This document shows positions 45,168 through 58,417 of a stretch of 64,000 nucleotides of DNA, one piece after another (position 1 is the first letter of the stretch; each line of letters begins with the position of its first letter). The translations under genes were made by a program, and so were the position numbers. Under the pieces are notes generated by a model. That model saw only the letters and a program-made list of their open reading frames with translations, searched no databases and was not told where the DNA came from. Origin of the DNA: Primula veris (lineage: Eukaryota > Streptophyta > Magnoliopsida > Ericales > Primulaceae); assembly GCA_963682055.1 (NCBI GenBank), contig OY821742.1:32831060-32895059 (forward strand). The letters run 5' to 3'.

Positions 45168-45454
45168 CACTAAGTTGATCGTGAGCCACACTATACTCCA
45201 CTGCAATTACACCTCGCAATTTTATTTAGTAAATTCTTAAACCCTTGCTAAATTAATTGCGGTTTTTATTTCATTGTATAATTATATTATTAATTTGTCA
45301 TCTGAAACTCTGAAGAATTGTATAGTTAGTAGTTTTGTGCAGTTTATATAGATCATCAATTTTAGGTTTTTAGTTTTTATTTGGTTTCGTTTAGTTTTTC
45401 AAAAAAAAATCTCACAGTAATCACTGATTATATATTTATAACATCTCATTTTTA

Positions 45455-45881
45455 TGGTTGTTTGTTGCGATTTCTCATTCGATTTAAATTCGAAAAACTC
45501 ATTTCGGTTTGAGTGCCGGCCCAAAGAAAATATTGGAATTGCGTTGCCTATTTTGGAAACCATGATTTTTTTCCTACAAATGAAAAATAAAATAGAAATG
45601 CATAGTATAAAAATAAAATAAAACGATTGTATTCTTTTGCCCTTGGGGTGGGATGTGATCAGTCCGCTTTGTGGTTGTTTGTTGCGATTCCTCATTCGCT
45701 TTTAAATTCAAAAAACTCTTTTCAGTTTGAGTGCCGGCCCCAAAAAAATGTATGCGATTGCCTATTTCAAAAAAAATATAATTTTTGCCTACAAACAATT
45801 TTTTTTTAATAGAAATGCATATTATAAAAAAGAATGGATTTATTGTTTTGATCTTTGGGATGGGATGTCCAGTCCGCTTTG
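45455..45881 (+). repeat. 217-bp tandem duplication
   Basis: Two diverged copies (45455-45671 and 45672-45881) share TGGTTGTTTGTTGCGAT, TTTGAGTGCCGGCCC and GGGATGT..CAGTCCGCTTT. Short frames on either strand here follow the repeat and are not supported as genes. Confidence 0.88.
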
Positions 45882-48031
45882 GCTGTTTGCATATCCTTAG
45901 GGACCGTCCTTCGACGATATTATAGCATTGGCGAAATTAGAACTGTTTTTTGGTAATTATGGGGGTGCTGAAATGCTAAAATGCTAAAATGGATATAAAA
46001 AAAAATCAGGATACATGGTAATAAGATCATTTTTTTTCAATATTGGAGGTGCTTAAGTCCCTTTTAGCCTGTCAATAGTTCCTCCCCTGATTAGAGCTAG
46101 CTTGAGCGTGTTCTTTTATTGTTTACATAAGTGTATTAGACTAAATAGAGGTACATTTGGTTTTAGTTCTATTAATTAAAATTTAGGCTCTTTTGGTTGC
46201 AGCTCTTAAGCAAATTAGGTTAATTTTATGAGGTTGAGGATAAAGCTCTACTCGTCCGGCTTACTTCTAGATTTATTACACCAAAGCACCGAAAAAGTTC
46301 GGCTTTTAAGCTTAAGCTGTTTAACCAATTCCAGTTCATCTTTTACTTCAAATTTGAATGATAAGATGAACATTATTCTGGTTGGCCATGAGTTGCCATG
46401 TTCTCAAGAATCTTGGTTAGTTCATTTTATTCCGATGTTTTTGTTAGTGCCTAGAAGCTTATGATTGAAGAAAACAGATATTGTTTTCGAGAAACTGGAG
46501 AAAAGTAGCTCACTAACTGTATATTTCTGCTGCTTGTGGGAATATGTTGATTAATGTTGTACTTACTTGGTACCTGCAGTAGTTAATGGCTGGTCTTGTT
46601 TTTGAATTATGAAGGTTTACAAGTTCTTCCGGTATAACCTTTTGATATATTTGAATTAAGTAATTATCCTATTGTTTTGGAAATAGGGTATATGATTATC
46701 CGGGAAATTGGTCTATGCTTTGTTAGATATGACAGATTGTGTAATATGAGAAATTCGCTGGATACGAGTATATGTATATGTACTTGTAAAATATGTATAT
46801 GTACTTGTAAAATTCTATCGGTTCATGAGTCTGGATTTGGGTTTATGTAATTTCTACATTTGGTATGTTTTGGCCGTAACTTGTGTGAAATCATGATGAT
46901 CTGTTTGAGGCTAAAAAATACAGAGTTTATGCACTAGAAGTACAACCATGGACAAAAGAAATATCAGTTGAGTTTATAAGTTTGAGTTTCTCATTTATGA
47001 AGGCCTCTACGTTCTTAGCCTGACTGATTGTGATAATTTGTATTGTTTGATCATTATAACTACAATTGGCCTGACTTGCCTGGATCATTTATATTGTTTT
47101 TTCTTTATAACTACAATTAGCATGTCTTTTTGTTGAAACTATTTTTTATGACATTACTTGTTGTTTTGGGCATAATTGCTCTTCTTTTTCCATTTCCGAT
47201 TGTTTTTTTCCTAATATATAGCATGTGTTCGGTGTTGGTTTGGATTTGTATGGTTGTAGCTCAAGGTTTTAAGAATATTTGCTCCTAAGCTAAATTTTTA
47301 TTTCGTGCTTAAAGGTGGGTTCTTTCATGTTGGCATTAGCTTGAAGCTTAGGGTTGTCGATCAACTGAGCTATTTTCTCATTTGGAAAATCCCTCTTTGA
47401 AAAGCCTACAAATGCACAACTGTAAAGATAAAGGGTAAAATGAAACCTATTTATAAAAGATAAGGGTGAAACAGAACATACCTTAAAATTGAACTTTTTT
47501 CTAAAAGTTAAACCGAAAATTAACCTATAAAATAAAAGAACATCGTTATTATAACTACAATTAGCTTGTTCTTTTGTTGAAACTCGAGTTAACTTGTTTT
47601 TTTTTCATTTGGATGTGGAAACCCGACATTACTTGTTGTTCTGACTTCTGGGCATATTAATTCTATTTTCATTTTTTCCCCGGTATATGGCATGTGTTAG
47701 GTTTTAGTTTGGATTTGTATGGTTGGAGTTCAAGTTTTTAAGATCATTTCCTCTTTAGCTACTGTGCATTTGGTGCCTGTAGGCGAGTTCTTTTTTGCTG
47801 GCATTAGCTAGAAGTTTTAGGTTGTGAATCAACTGAGCCATTTTCTATTTGGAAAATCTCACTTTAAAAGCCAAACTTACAAATGCTTAACTGTTAGATA
47901 AGGGGTTTAAAAAGATAAGTGCAAGAAAAGGCGAAATAAGGTCTCAAACTTTATCTGTTCTGAATAGTCACCGGTTAATTTGTATCAGAGGATTCCAATT
48001 ACCCAATCATACCTTGTGATTTTAATGGCGC
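45882..48031. other. Intergenic DNA with copies of the 19.7-21.6 kb repeats
   Basis: 47220-47590 matches 20930-21320 and 47610-47890 matches 21350-21570, in the same order and orientation. A 22-bp repeat with GTATATGTACTTGTAAAAT occurs twice near 46771-46815. No gene is supported. Confidence 0.65.
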
Positions 48032-48051
48032 GGGGGGGGGGGGGGGGGGGG
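48032..48051 (+). repeat. Poly-G run of 20
   Basis: Twenty G residues in a row precede the first copy of the 966-bp duplication. A second G run follows (GT)n at 49011-49035 before copy 2. Confidence 0.9.
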
Positions 48052-49016
48052 AATTGAACTTTGGCAGGGTCGGTCAAGGCAGGGGTAGCCTGTGTGACCG
48101 CCCAAGGCACCAATTAAAGAGGGGCATGATATATTTTTTGGTTATGGTATATCTATATATGTCTATGTCAAATTATGGTCAAAGTGGAGGCAAACAAGTA
48201 CACTTTGGCTCACGGCCCAACTACAAAACCCACAAGCACCAATTTTTAAACAAAAAATAATTATATGAAGAATTTTTTTAACAAAATAGAAAACTTATAG
48301 ATCACTTGCAAACATTTGATTTGTCACTTCCTCTCTGCCTTTGCACTTTGTCATCAAGCCTCCCTGGTAAGACTAGATTTATCAACAGCTCTTCCAATTC
48401 TTTGTTATTTTCTCTTCCTATGTGATCTTCAATTGGGCAAAATTGCCGAATTGGATTTGGGGATTTCCATTGTTTTAAAAATTGGGAGAGATAGACTACT
48501 TCGATCTTTATTGTCTAATATCTACCCTGATTATCTGATTAGTAATTTTATTTTTAAACTTTTTTGTTGGGAATTGACTCAATTGAGTTAAGCCTCATGT
48601 ATGTGTTTGTTTCATTTAATAACATTGTTTTTGTTATGTTCTTATAGTGTTTCATTGTAAGTTACAGAATTGATTTTATTAGTTTCCATGATATGCTTTC
48701 TTGTATGTTCAAATATTTTTTATTTATTTTGAATGTTTGTGTGAAAAAACACTGAAGTTGAAGAAAGATGTTTCCTAGAAAACAAGAATCTGGATGTGCT
48801 GAAACGGAAAAAAAAATAGCTTAACATTGAGATAATTGTCCAATCGATGAAAGAGGTTATGGATAAATTTGTTTCGAAAGGGAAAGACCTATAAGCACAT
48901 TCAAGAAAGTTTGGTGTTATTTTGTTATTTTATCTTCTCTCTTTTCCCCTTTTCTTAGTATTTTGCCACTATTGATCTCTACACTTTGACTACCTAAGAT
49001 AGGCACAATTGTGTGT
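48051..49016 (+). repeat. hAT-derived segment, tandem copy 1
   Basis: This 966-bp segment is repeated at 49045-50010 with only a few substitutions. Near 48768 the plus strand reads MFPRKQESGCAE, the start typical of plant hAT-related TTF-type zinc-finger proteins, then breaks in the poly-A run (the next codons, in shifted frames, still resemble the family). The 91-aa frame at 48316-48591 has no recognised domain. The whole is a non-functional transposon fragment. Confidence 0.8.
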
Positions 49017-49044
49017 GTGTGTGTGGGGGGGGGGGTGGTGTGAA

Positions 49045-50010
49045 GAATTGAACTTTGGCAGGGTCGGTCAAGGCAGGGGTAGCCTGTGTGACCGCCCAAG
49101 GCACCAATTAAAGAGGGGCATGATATATTTTTTGGTTATGGTATATCTATATATGTCTATGTCAAATTATGGTCAAAGTGGAGGCAAACAAGTACACTTT
49201 GGCTCACGGCCCAACTACAAAACCCACAAGCACCAATTTTTAAACAAAAAATAATTATATGAAGAATTTTTTTAACAAAATAGAAAACTTATAGATCACT
49301 TGCAAACATTTGATTTGTCACTTCCTCTCTGCCTTTGCACTTTGTCATCAAGCCTCCCTGGTAAGACTAGATTTATCAACAGCTCTTCCAATTCTTTGTT
49401 ATTTTCTCTTCCTATGTGATCTTCAATTGGGCAAAATTGCCGAATTGGATTTGGGGATTTCCATTGTTTTAAAAATTGGGAGAGATAGACTACTTCGATC
49501 TTTATTGTCTAATATCTACCCCGATTATCTGATTAGTAATTTTATTTTTAAACTTTTTTGTTGGGAATTGACTCAATTGAGTTAAGCCTCATGTATGTGT
49601 TTGTTTCATTTAATAACATTGTTTTCGTTATGTTCTTATAGTGTTTCATTGTAAGTTACAGAATTGATTTTATTAGTTTCCATGATATGCTTTCTTGTAT
49701 GTTCAAATATTTTTTATTTATTTTGAATGTTTGTGTGAAAAAACACCGAAGTTGAAGAAAGATGTTTCCTAGAAAACAAGAATCTGGATGTGCTGAAACG
49801 GAAAAAAAAATAGCTTAACATTGAGATAATTGTCCAATCGATGAAAGAGGTTATGGATAAATTTGTTTCGAAAGGGAAAGACCTATAAGCACATTCAAGA
49901 AAGTTTGGTGTTATTTTGTTATTTTATCTTCTCTCTTTTCCCCTTTTCTTAGTATTTTGCCACTATTGATCTCTACACTTTGACTACCTAAGATAGGCAC
50001 AATTGTGTGT
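49045..50010 (+). repeat. hAT-derived segment, tandem copy 2
   Basis: Copy 2 lies exactly 994 bp from copy 1. Three differences were found by eye (T/C in ACCC(T/C)GATTATC, T/C in TTT(T/C)GTTATG, T/C in ACAC(T/C)GAAG), so the duplication is very recent. A 28-bp (GT)n-G(n) spacer separates the copies. Confidence 0.95.
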
Positions 50011-50934
50011 TAACCCCGGATAACAAAAAGTTCCGAAACGGTCCTAAATTTTTGTGAAATTGTATAAATTACCATCCCCTGAATTTTTTTCTTAAAAGAA
50101 ATTAATATTATTGTTTGTCTTCGTTGTTTGTACTGTAAGGTTACTATTATCGGCTTAGAAAGTTGAGTTATTTAAGTCCTTGCATGTCTAAAATAAGTAG
50201 TTGTCTGATATCTTGGAGGAGAGTATGTAGCTGTTATGTTCTTAAAATTGAATATTCATTGAATTGCCAAGGTTTAACTGAATTACTATCCAATACGGCT
50301 TTCAATTTAATTGATTGCGTATGGATCTCATCATCTATATTATCTTGCTGGCTGCTACTAATTGTGTTTTATAAAATGGCTTATTCGAAACAGCAGCTAG
50401 CTTTCCCAATCAAAATTTAAAGAACTTGTAGAATTTATCTTATATAATATTCCTTGATTGGCAAACCACGAAATTTAAATCACAAGTTTATCACTGAGAA
50501 GACTTGGGCTGTTAGCTGCAGCTTTTAAGTAGATTAAGCTGGGCTAAATGAAGCTAATGGAATTTTGAGGTTATTCAGTTTAATTTGGTTTTTCAGGCCT
50601 CAAATGCAATAAAAAATAGTAGCTATTAAGCTAAACAACAGATGTAGAACAAAATAGTAGTTCTTGACTACAGTTTTGATATAGACTTATGGTGAATTGG
50701 ATGATAAAACGCATAGGATTTTTTTTATTTCATTGTTCATCATAATATCCTAAGTTTGTGTACCATGATATACCCCTAAATGATGCAATGCCATTGGCAG
50801 GTAAGATTACTCTCCAGTTGAAACAAAAGAAGCAAACACAGTTGGTGAAGCATCTGATCAAAAAAGTTAGTAAAAAGGGGTTTGTGAAAAGGGGTTAAGC
50901 AAACTTCTGTTCCCTGCTTATAAGCAATAATACC
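50011..50934. promoter_or_regulatory. Region upstream of P5CDH (promoter and 5' UTR)
   Basis: This is the only space for the P5CDH promoter between the hAT-derived repeat and the ATG. TTGGCAGGTAAG at 50796-50807 could be an intron border within the 5' UTR. I see no convincing TATA box or stress-response motif. The 85-aa frame at 50163-50420 is not supported as a gene. Confidence 0.5.
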
Positions 50935-53900
50935 ATGGTTAGACTACAACTCTTAAGAGAAATAAGAGCTAGGACCTCCGAAAAGGCTATCAATCATATT
51001 GCCCTATTGAATTCATCAAGGTAATTTTTTTCAATTTGCAGAACATTTCTGTGTATAATGTTGTCGATTGAATAAATTGTTTATGCTGGATCCTGAAAGA
51101 TTCTTGTTTTGTACGTTAAACTTATTAGTATAGCTTTTTCTGATTTATGCATTTTGGGATTCAAATAGTAATGATATACATGGTTTGTTGTTTTATCTTT
51201 TTGGGCTTTCCTCATTGCACCTATGTATCTATTTCTCATGCAGACCCATTCATTCTTTCGCCACTGTTAATGCTGAAGAAATTTCAGGATCTGAACCAGC
51301 TAAAGTAAAAAACTTAGGTACTAACTACAACTCGTTTCCATATGTACTTTTAAATTATGCAGTCAATTACATATGTACACAGGGGAGGAACTATATGTAT
51401 AGGCTAAAAGGGACTAATCACCCCCATATTCAATAAAACCCACAAAATTTCCATGTATTTTGCTTAAAATTGACGATTAAAGCCTTTCACCAGCCCCCTA
51501 ATTACAAAAAAATATACACATGTAGTACTGTCCCACCCATATTCAAATCTTGGTTCCGCCACTGCTATGTGAGGAAAAAGAGGTCTTTTTATTATGCTTT
51601 TAACAGTCAAACTATGAATATGATTTGTTTGTAGTGCAAGGAAAATGGATCGAATCTTCTACGTGGAATACTCTCCTCGATCCTTTAAATGGGGAATCAT
51701 TCATTAAGGTGGCTGAAGTAAATGAAACCGAGATCAAGGTTTGTCTTTTCCAATTCTCATACGTCCTTATACTTCGTCTTATTTTTTCATTTCCTAATTG
51801 TTCACATATCTCACAAGTCACAAAATAATTTCAATTTGCTAGTAAGAGTTAAAATTGTAGAAACAGTAAAACTAATGTAATACCTTGTACAGCCGTTTGT
51901 GGAGAGCTTAGCAAAGTGTCCAAAACATGGTCTACATAACCCGTTTAAAGCACCTGAGAGGTATGTATTGTTGCTTTTTATCACTATTTTGTAAATGATA
52001 GTTCGCTTTGTTGGTTATATTACCTTGTAAATAAAATAATATAGAGAATTTAATTCTCAGGTATCTTATGCTTGGAGATGTAACAACAAAGGCAGCTCAC
52101 ATGCTAGGTCTTCCGAAGGTAATATAGTAAGACTAAGTTCTCATGTCTTTACTTCACGGCTAACATGTATTCATTCATTTTTCAGGTTTCAGATTTCTTT
52201 GCCAAGTTAATCCAGAGGGTCTCCCCGAAGAGCTACCAACAAGCTTTTGGCGAAGTTTTTGTCACTCAAAAGTTTCTTGAGAATTTCTGCGGTGATCAAG
52301 TACCCCATCCTCTTTGAATTTTTAGTTTTTTTTTTTGTAAACAAGAGACATGCTATAGAAACGGAAGAGGATATTTATTTATAAAGACATGTTATAGAAA
52401 CAGACATGATGCAACAATCTCGCACTACTTAACGTATTTGAAGAAAAATATAGTTGTCATTATATTCCCTATGTAGTGTTAAATATCTCAGCTTCTTGCT
52501 TTTCACATGATTGGCAGGTCCGTTTCTTGGCTAGATCCTTTGCAGTACCAGGGAATCATCTTGGTCAACAAAGCCATGGTTTTCGTTGGCCTTATGGTCC
52601 TGTAAGTTACCTTTTCTAGGAACATGTCTATTTATTTATTAAGAAGTTCACAGTATGATTTACTTTTTAAAAATAAGCGTTATAGGTTTTTATTTACCAA
52701 AAGTCCATATTATTATAATGCAGGTGGCAATAATTACTCCGTTTAATTTTCCGTTAGAGATTCCATTGCTTCAGTTGATGGGTGCGCTATATATGGGCAA
52801 TAAGCCTGTTCTTAAAGTTGATAGCAAGGTAAACCATATCCTAATTCCCATTAATTACATGCCTTAATCATATAACCGAACATAATTATCAAGGTTGTCT
52901 AAGTCTTGTCAAAAACTTAATTTTTTAAAAGAGCACTTATTGGTGCACAAACGATTACCCCAAATTTGATCATGAAAGGACCAAGTCTCTAGCTAATTAA
53001 ATTACACAATTGGTCCTTCAGGGTCAAATTTAGGTAATCCTCTGCAAGAAGCTTTTTTAAGAAAAAAAATGTGCAACTTTTAGCTTGTATGGAAAAATCT
53101 CCAAATATTTCTTCATTTTGAATGTTTTAGTAATTACCAGACGGATAATATGTCGCAGGTGTCCATCGTTATGGAACAAATGCTTCGGTTGCTCCATGAA
53201 TGTGGCTTACCTGTCGAAGATGTAGATTTCATCAATGCTGATGGGAAGACTACGAACAAGCTTTTATTAGAGGTTAGTCGCTTTAAAATCAATAACTTAT
53301 TCGTTTTTACAAGTTTTCGCGTTATTATGTGTCAGTGATAATAGGCCCGATTATGTTGCCCTTTTAGGCAAACCCACGCATGACCCTCTTTACTGGTAGC
53401 TCAAGAGTAGCTGAAAAATTAGCTGTCGACTTAAAGGGGAAAATCAAATTAGAAGATGCAGGCTTTGACTGGAAGATTTTGGGGCCTGATGTCCACGAGG
53501 TTTATCACTTACACATTCATATGCCATAACCTACAATGGCCTCGCATAATTAATAAAAACATTAGAAGCTAAACTAATACATTGTTCATTGTAAACATTA
53601 CTGAAAGGTGGATTATGTTTCATGGGTCTGTGATCAAGATGCATATGCTTGTAGTGGCCAAAAGTGCTCGGCCCAATCTATGCTATTTATGCACGAGGTA
53701 CATACTTACTTTTTTGTTGAATTGACAGTTGAAGATCTCTTGAAAGGTTATCTTAGTTTTAGTGAACTTTTTTATATGTTATGTGCAGAACTGGTCAAAG
53801 AGTTCACTTTTGCAAAAGATTAGTGATCTTGCTGATAGAAGGAAATTAGAAAATTTGACTATTGGACCCGTTCTTACAGTAAGTCTATATTCTTGGGTTT

Positions 53901-55456
53901 TGGCTGTTATTGTAGTTAGTTTTTGTTATATTTACTAATTGTAACTGTTGTTACAGGTGACTACTGGGGCAATGTTAGGGCATATGAACAACTTATTACA
54001 AATACCAGGATCGAAGCTACTCTTTGGAGGGAAAGAATTAGAGCATCACTCTATTCCTTCAATATACGGTGCTATAAAACCAACTGCGGTGTTTGTTCCA
54101 CTAGAAGAAATACTCAAGGACAAAAACTATGAGCTTGTAACAAAAGAGATTTTTGGACCATTCCAGGTACTTATTTGATCAATTATTTACTTTCCTTTCA
54201 ATATTTCATGCCTAGCCTTATTGTTCTTCTGGAAAAGCACGTCTGCTTTTTTTTGTGGGTGGGGGAGGGTGGGGAATCTGGGTTTTCAACAATTTTGCAC
54301 ATCATGTTAATAAGCTTTTTAATTTAAACATCAATCCACACAAAATCAGTCAACTAGTACATTGAATTCCAGTTGATATATGTTATCTATGTACTAAATT
54401 TTCAATTAGTCTTGTGTACCAACTACCAATTTACACAAAACTAAACAGTTACCTACCAGTCTTTAAAAGCTAAACGTTTTATGCACAGGTGATTTTTTAT
54501 AAATTGGTGTACCAATTGTTTGTGTGTGTAGATTGGTGTCGGAATTAAGTAATATGATATGGTATGATGCAATTTTTAAAAGTTACTAGGCAATATTTTT
54601 GCTTCTTTTAATAAAAAAAAGTTTCAAATTGTTCCTTTATTTGCAGGTGCTTACGGAGTACAAGGATCATCAATTGCCATTGGTATTGGATGCCCTTGAA
54701 AGGATGCATGCTAATTTAACAGCAGCTGTGGTGTCAAATGATCCACTATTTATACAAGTAAGGCTTTTTATTTTTCCATTCATCACGCTTGGTAGGATAG
54801 TGTAATGAACCTGATTCGGGGACAAAATAGAGAAAGGAGAGGGATAGAAGAAAATAACTGGAGGGTCAAGTTTGATCAATTGGGAACTCATGGGTCTTTT
54901 CTGCAGTTACTTGAAATTTCTGGAATATACCAGAACTTAGCTTTAGTATAAATAAAGTGTTCTATCTGTTAGGAAGGTTATGAAGAAAAAAACCCAGAAT
55001 TTATCTTTTATTTTAGTAACTTAAAATTTCAATTTCTGAATTATCTTTCCATTTCCATGTACTTTTATCTTTGTTTTTTTTTTATTCTGTTCATTACAGA
55101 TAGATATCAAAATATGCATAGTCTCATGGTCATAATTTAATTTCAGGAAATTATAGGAAATTCGGTGAATGGAACCACATATGCTGGATTAAGAGCAAGA
55201 ACAACCGGGGCTCCACAAAATCATTGGTGAGTACTGAGTACATAATTTACTGACGAATGACAGTTTACGTACCACGTATATGTATTCAGCCTTATTGGGA
55301 ATTTGCATATGTGATAGGTTTGGTCCGTGTGGAGATCCAAGGGGAGCAGGAATAGGGACACCCGAGGCAATAAAGCTCGTATGGTCTACCCACAGAGAAA
55401 TCATTTACGATGTTGGTCCCGTTCCATCAAAATGGGAAATTCCAGCTTCTACATAA
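50935..55456 (+). CDS. P5CDH: Delta-1-pyrroline-5-carboxylate dehydrogenase, mitochondrial
   Basis: The product oxidises pyrroline-5-carboxylate/glutamate semialdehyde to glutamate with NAD+, the last step of proline breakdown, in the mitochondrial matrix. Sixteen exons with GT-AG borders join in frame: 50935-51020, 51244-51317, 51635-51738, 51893-51960, 52061-52118, 52186-52299, 52518-52601, 52724-52828, 53159-53272, 53368-53499, 53608-53697, 53789-53878, 53957-54166, 54647-54757, 55147-55226, 55318-55456. The protein has 552 residues, close to the ~556 usual in plants. The N-terminus (MVRLQLLREIRARTSEK) is Arg-rich without acidic runs, as in a transit peptide. ALDH landmarks: FTGSSRVAE from residue 277, Glu298 in LEDAG, catalytic Cys333 in SGQKCSAQ, EIFGPF at 437-442. 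No stop or frameshift; the gene looks functional. It is the ALDH12 family. Confidence 0.97.
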
Positions 55457-55741
55457 ATAAAGATCATGTTCTCGGAATAATAGTTGTTGCAATTGTTGAG
55501 GTGAACAAACTCAAGAGTGGTGCCAACAAACTTCAAGTTTAGAAGCTTAGTCCTAAATCAAAAAAGAGCTAGAAGAAGATTTTGCTTGCATTTTGGTAAT
55601 ATTTTGAGACTAGCTTTACCATTGTTTTTTCTGATTTTCTTGATGACCATTTACAATCTTATGGGTGTTCTCATAAGATCTTGTTTTCTCATGAGTTATT
55701 CTTTTTCTTATCACATTACATTTTTTAGATTATTGACGGAA

Positions 55742-55747
55742 AATAAA
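55742..55747 (+). terminator. Possible poly(A) signal of P5CDH
   Basis: AATAAA lies 286 bp after the stop codon, a usual 3' UTR length for a plant gene. Confidence 0.45.
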
Positions 55748-57852
55748 GTATATAGACACAATTTGGCATAAACTTTTCTAAAACTTTCCTACAAACTTCG
55801 TATTGGGGAGAGTTCCGCCTTTACCCCGGATATATCTGAAAATTATATGTATGCCCATGTTTGAAAAATTTCTTGTAGTCTCTAAACCTTAGAAGGGTTT
55901 GACTGAAATTAGCTAATCTACAGTTTTCCCTTATGTTGAGATGCCATAAAATCCAGACTAAGATATCTTATTATCTTGGGATTAAAATTCTGTTCATAAT
56001 TAAAGGTTCTGGAATTTGTTTTGGCTTTAAGTTAGATGGTATCAACTTTTGATATCTTATTTGTCGAATTAATTGTCAAAATATGCATCTACTGATGATC
56101 ATATCTGCATACAAATAAGCAAGAGGTTGATGTGTTAATCTTTTTACAAGTGGGAGTATATGAGTAACAGATTAGGCCTTGTTTGGATATAACTAAGAAT
56201 CTCATTTTTTTGGCTTAAAAGATGTATTTGGTTGGCCAGCTCGAGAGCTATGCTTTTGACTGAACAAGCTAGAAGTTTTAAGCTGGATGAATGAACCCAG
56301 TTCTTTTGTACTTAAATATGTCCAATGTATCTGATTAGAAGGTGCAACCAAACATGTCGTAGTCTTAATTTGACCAAGAGTTGCAAACCGAAAAAGAGGA
56401 AACAACGAGAGCCATAAATCTGACCAATATCTAATCTACAAAGAGTTATTTAAATTCTGATTAATTTAGTTACTCTGCAAAGAAGGGAAGTTCATATCGG
56501 AATGTGCAATGACGTCATCTATTTTTCTTCCACCACCGATAGATACAGTTTTTATTAAATGTATGGGGGCATAGCAATAACCTGAATGGTTTGTATGCGA
56601 ACCCTACCTTCTATGATCCATTCGATGCATGCAATTTCTTTTCCATCAATGTGTCTTGTAATTTGTACTTGAATTCCTTTCGGATCTGCTTATTCATTTA
56701 ATTTAATAGCCTTTTTCATTGATTTGCCAAAAGAAAGTAGTTTTTAATTGTCCGGCTATAAATTCTCCAAGAATAGTAGGATTTCCACAAGGCTTTGCAA
56801 TTCTTGTGATAGAAATATTGAGTTTTCGGTTTACACAATTGAACTCTTTATGTAGATTCATGGGGAAGGTCTTCCAAACATATCACACATGCTCGGTCAT
56901 CCTTAGTACATAAAGGCCTCGCCCTTGTTTCTGTAACCAATATTTGAGGGGAAAAACTTCAGATAACAAATAAACATATTTTTTTAGGAATCTTGTGAAA
57001 CAACTCATCCATGTAATAAGGATATATGTCGACAGTCTGGGCTATTTTCACGATGATTGGGAACTGATAGGTAGTGAGAGATTCTTGGTGACCGAACATG
57101 ATCCCGACTTGATATAGCATATTAGATACATAAGTGTTTTTTCCCCTCTGAGAAGGGTTTGAGGGCTAACTTCATATAACATCAAATATTACATTCCCAG
57201 GCCAGAAACCCTAACCCGAGCACCACTGGCGACTTGATCTTTAATTTGGAATTCTACTTATAAAGAAACCATATGGAAAGGGGAATGTATGGTAGTCTTC
57301 TAATGTTTCATATGCTTGTCTCATTGAGTACTTCGAAGAACGAACTAAACATGAGAGGACGTTTATGAGTAAGCTTAAAAGTGCAATTTGCTAACCTGCT
57401 GAACTCTGATTGTTATTAATGTTGATTGTTGATGATGTTAATGTTGATGTCGTTGCATCCAACCGAGAGAGAGTTCCCAAACGAGGATGAAATTGACGAC
57501 TTCAGTGAGCAATCGTTATTCATGGGTTTTAGCAATCATTGGATGTCTGTTTCAACCATAAGGCATACATACGTAACGCCCTAACGTTTATTTGGAAGTT
57601 ACATTGTTGTAATGTGAGTTGATGAAAATAGCTATAGATTGGGAATTAGTTTGGTCAATAACAATATTGGGGTAAAAAAACTCATGAAAACTCTGTGATC
57701 GTTAACTGAAAGACGAAAACTTTCGTTCTCGTTATATGTTGGAGCTTCGGATGCCTGTCTAGTTTGTGCCGAATCTAATATGAACAGTTTTACTTGTCAT
57801 TCTAGTTTTAAGTAACACTTCTCCAAGTACCAGGAGACTGTTTTTTCCATAG
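55748..57852. other. Intergenic DNA downstream of P5CDH
   Basis: Nothing coding is supported. GGCCTTGTTTGG at 56174 with AACCAAACATG near 56345 may be the ends of a small hAT-like MITE. A run of GTTGATGTT-like repeats lies near 57415-57455. Confidence 0.5.
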
Positions 57853-58185
57853 GGAAAAAATAGGTTTAGAACACCGCAAATTATAGTATTGTTAACGATT
57901 TGCGTATTTATCTTTTAAATTTTTCAATTTGGGTACCTCACTATAATAAATTTTCAATTTAGATAATATCATCTAAATTAATCACGGAATCATGTCACGT
58001 GACATTTGACAAACGTTAATTTGATAGGGTAATTTGACAATTTTACACAAAAATATGTTATTCTAGAAAAAAAAATTGAAAAGTTATTATAGCGTGGTAC
58101 CCAAATTGAAAATTTTGAAAGACGGGGTATCCAAATCGTTAAAAACAGATAGTTTAGTGTGTTAAACGTATAAACCCCGTATTAA
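57853..58185. mobile_element. Foldback MITE
   Basis: The left arm (57853-57970) and right arm (58065-58185) are inverted copies, sharing TTTTCAATTTGGGTACC, GTTAACGATTTG(C/G) and TATAATAA. The ends (GGGAAAAAATAGG and GGTTTATACG) resemble the Mutator-like element at 40246-41154 in GTTAACGATTT and in the motif order. No clear target duplication. Confidence 0.75.
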
Positions 58186-58417
58186 GACATGTTTGCTCGT
58201 ATGAAACCTCCATAAGATTTTAAGACATGTTTTGTGTTGAAGTTATGCATATAAACTAATTATGCTCCATATTAAGACATGTTTGCTTGTATGAAACTTC
58301 CATAAGAACTAGTTAGGAGATGTTTTTTCCTAAGGAACTGCCAAATAAGAATGTTAATCCACTTTCGACAAAATTAAGCTAAGAGTATGAAGGTCCCTTC
58401 AAGGGAATGGGGTCCTG

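Noticed and set aside
48316..48591. 91-codon frame present twice (also 49310-49585)
   Set aside because: Both copies sit in the recent tandem duplication of a transposon fragment, so identity is not evidence of selection.
56174..56360. hAT-like MITE downstream of P5CDH
   Set aside because: Ends are similar for only about 10 bases and no 8-bp duplication was found.
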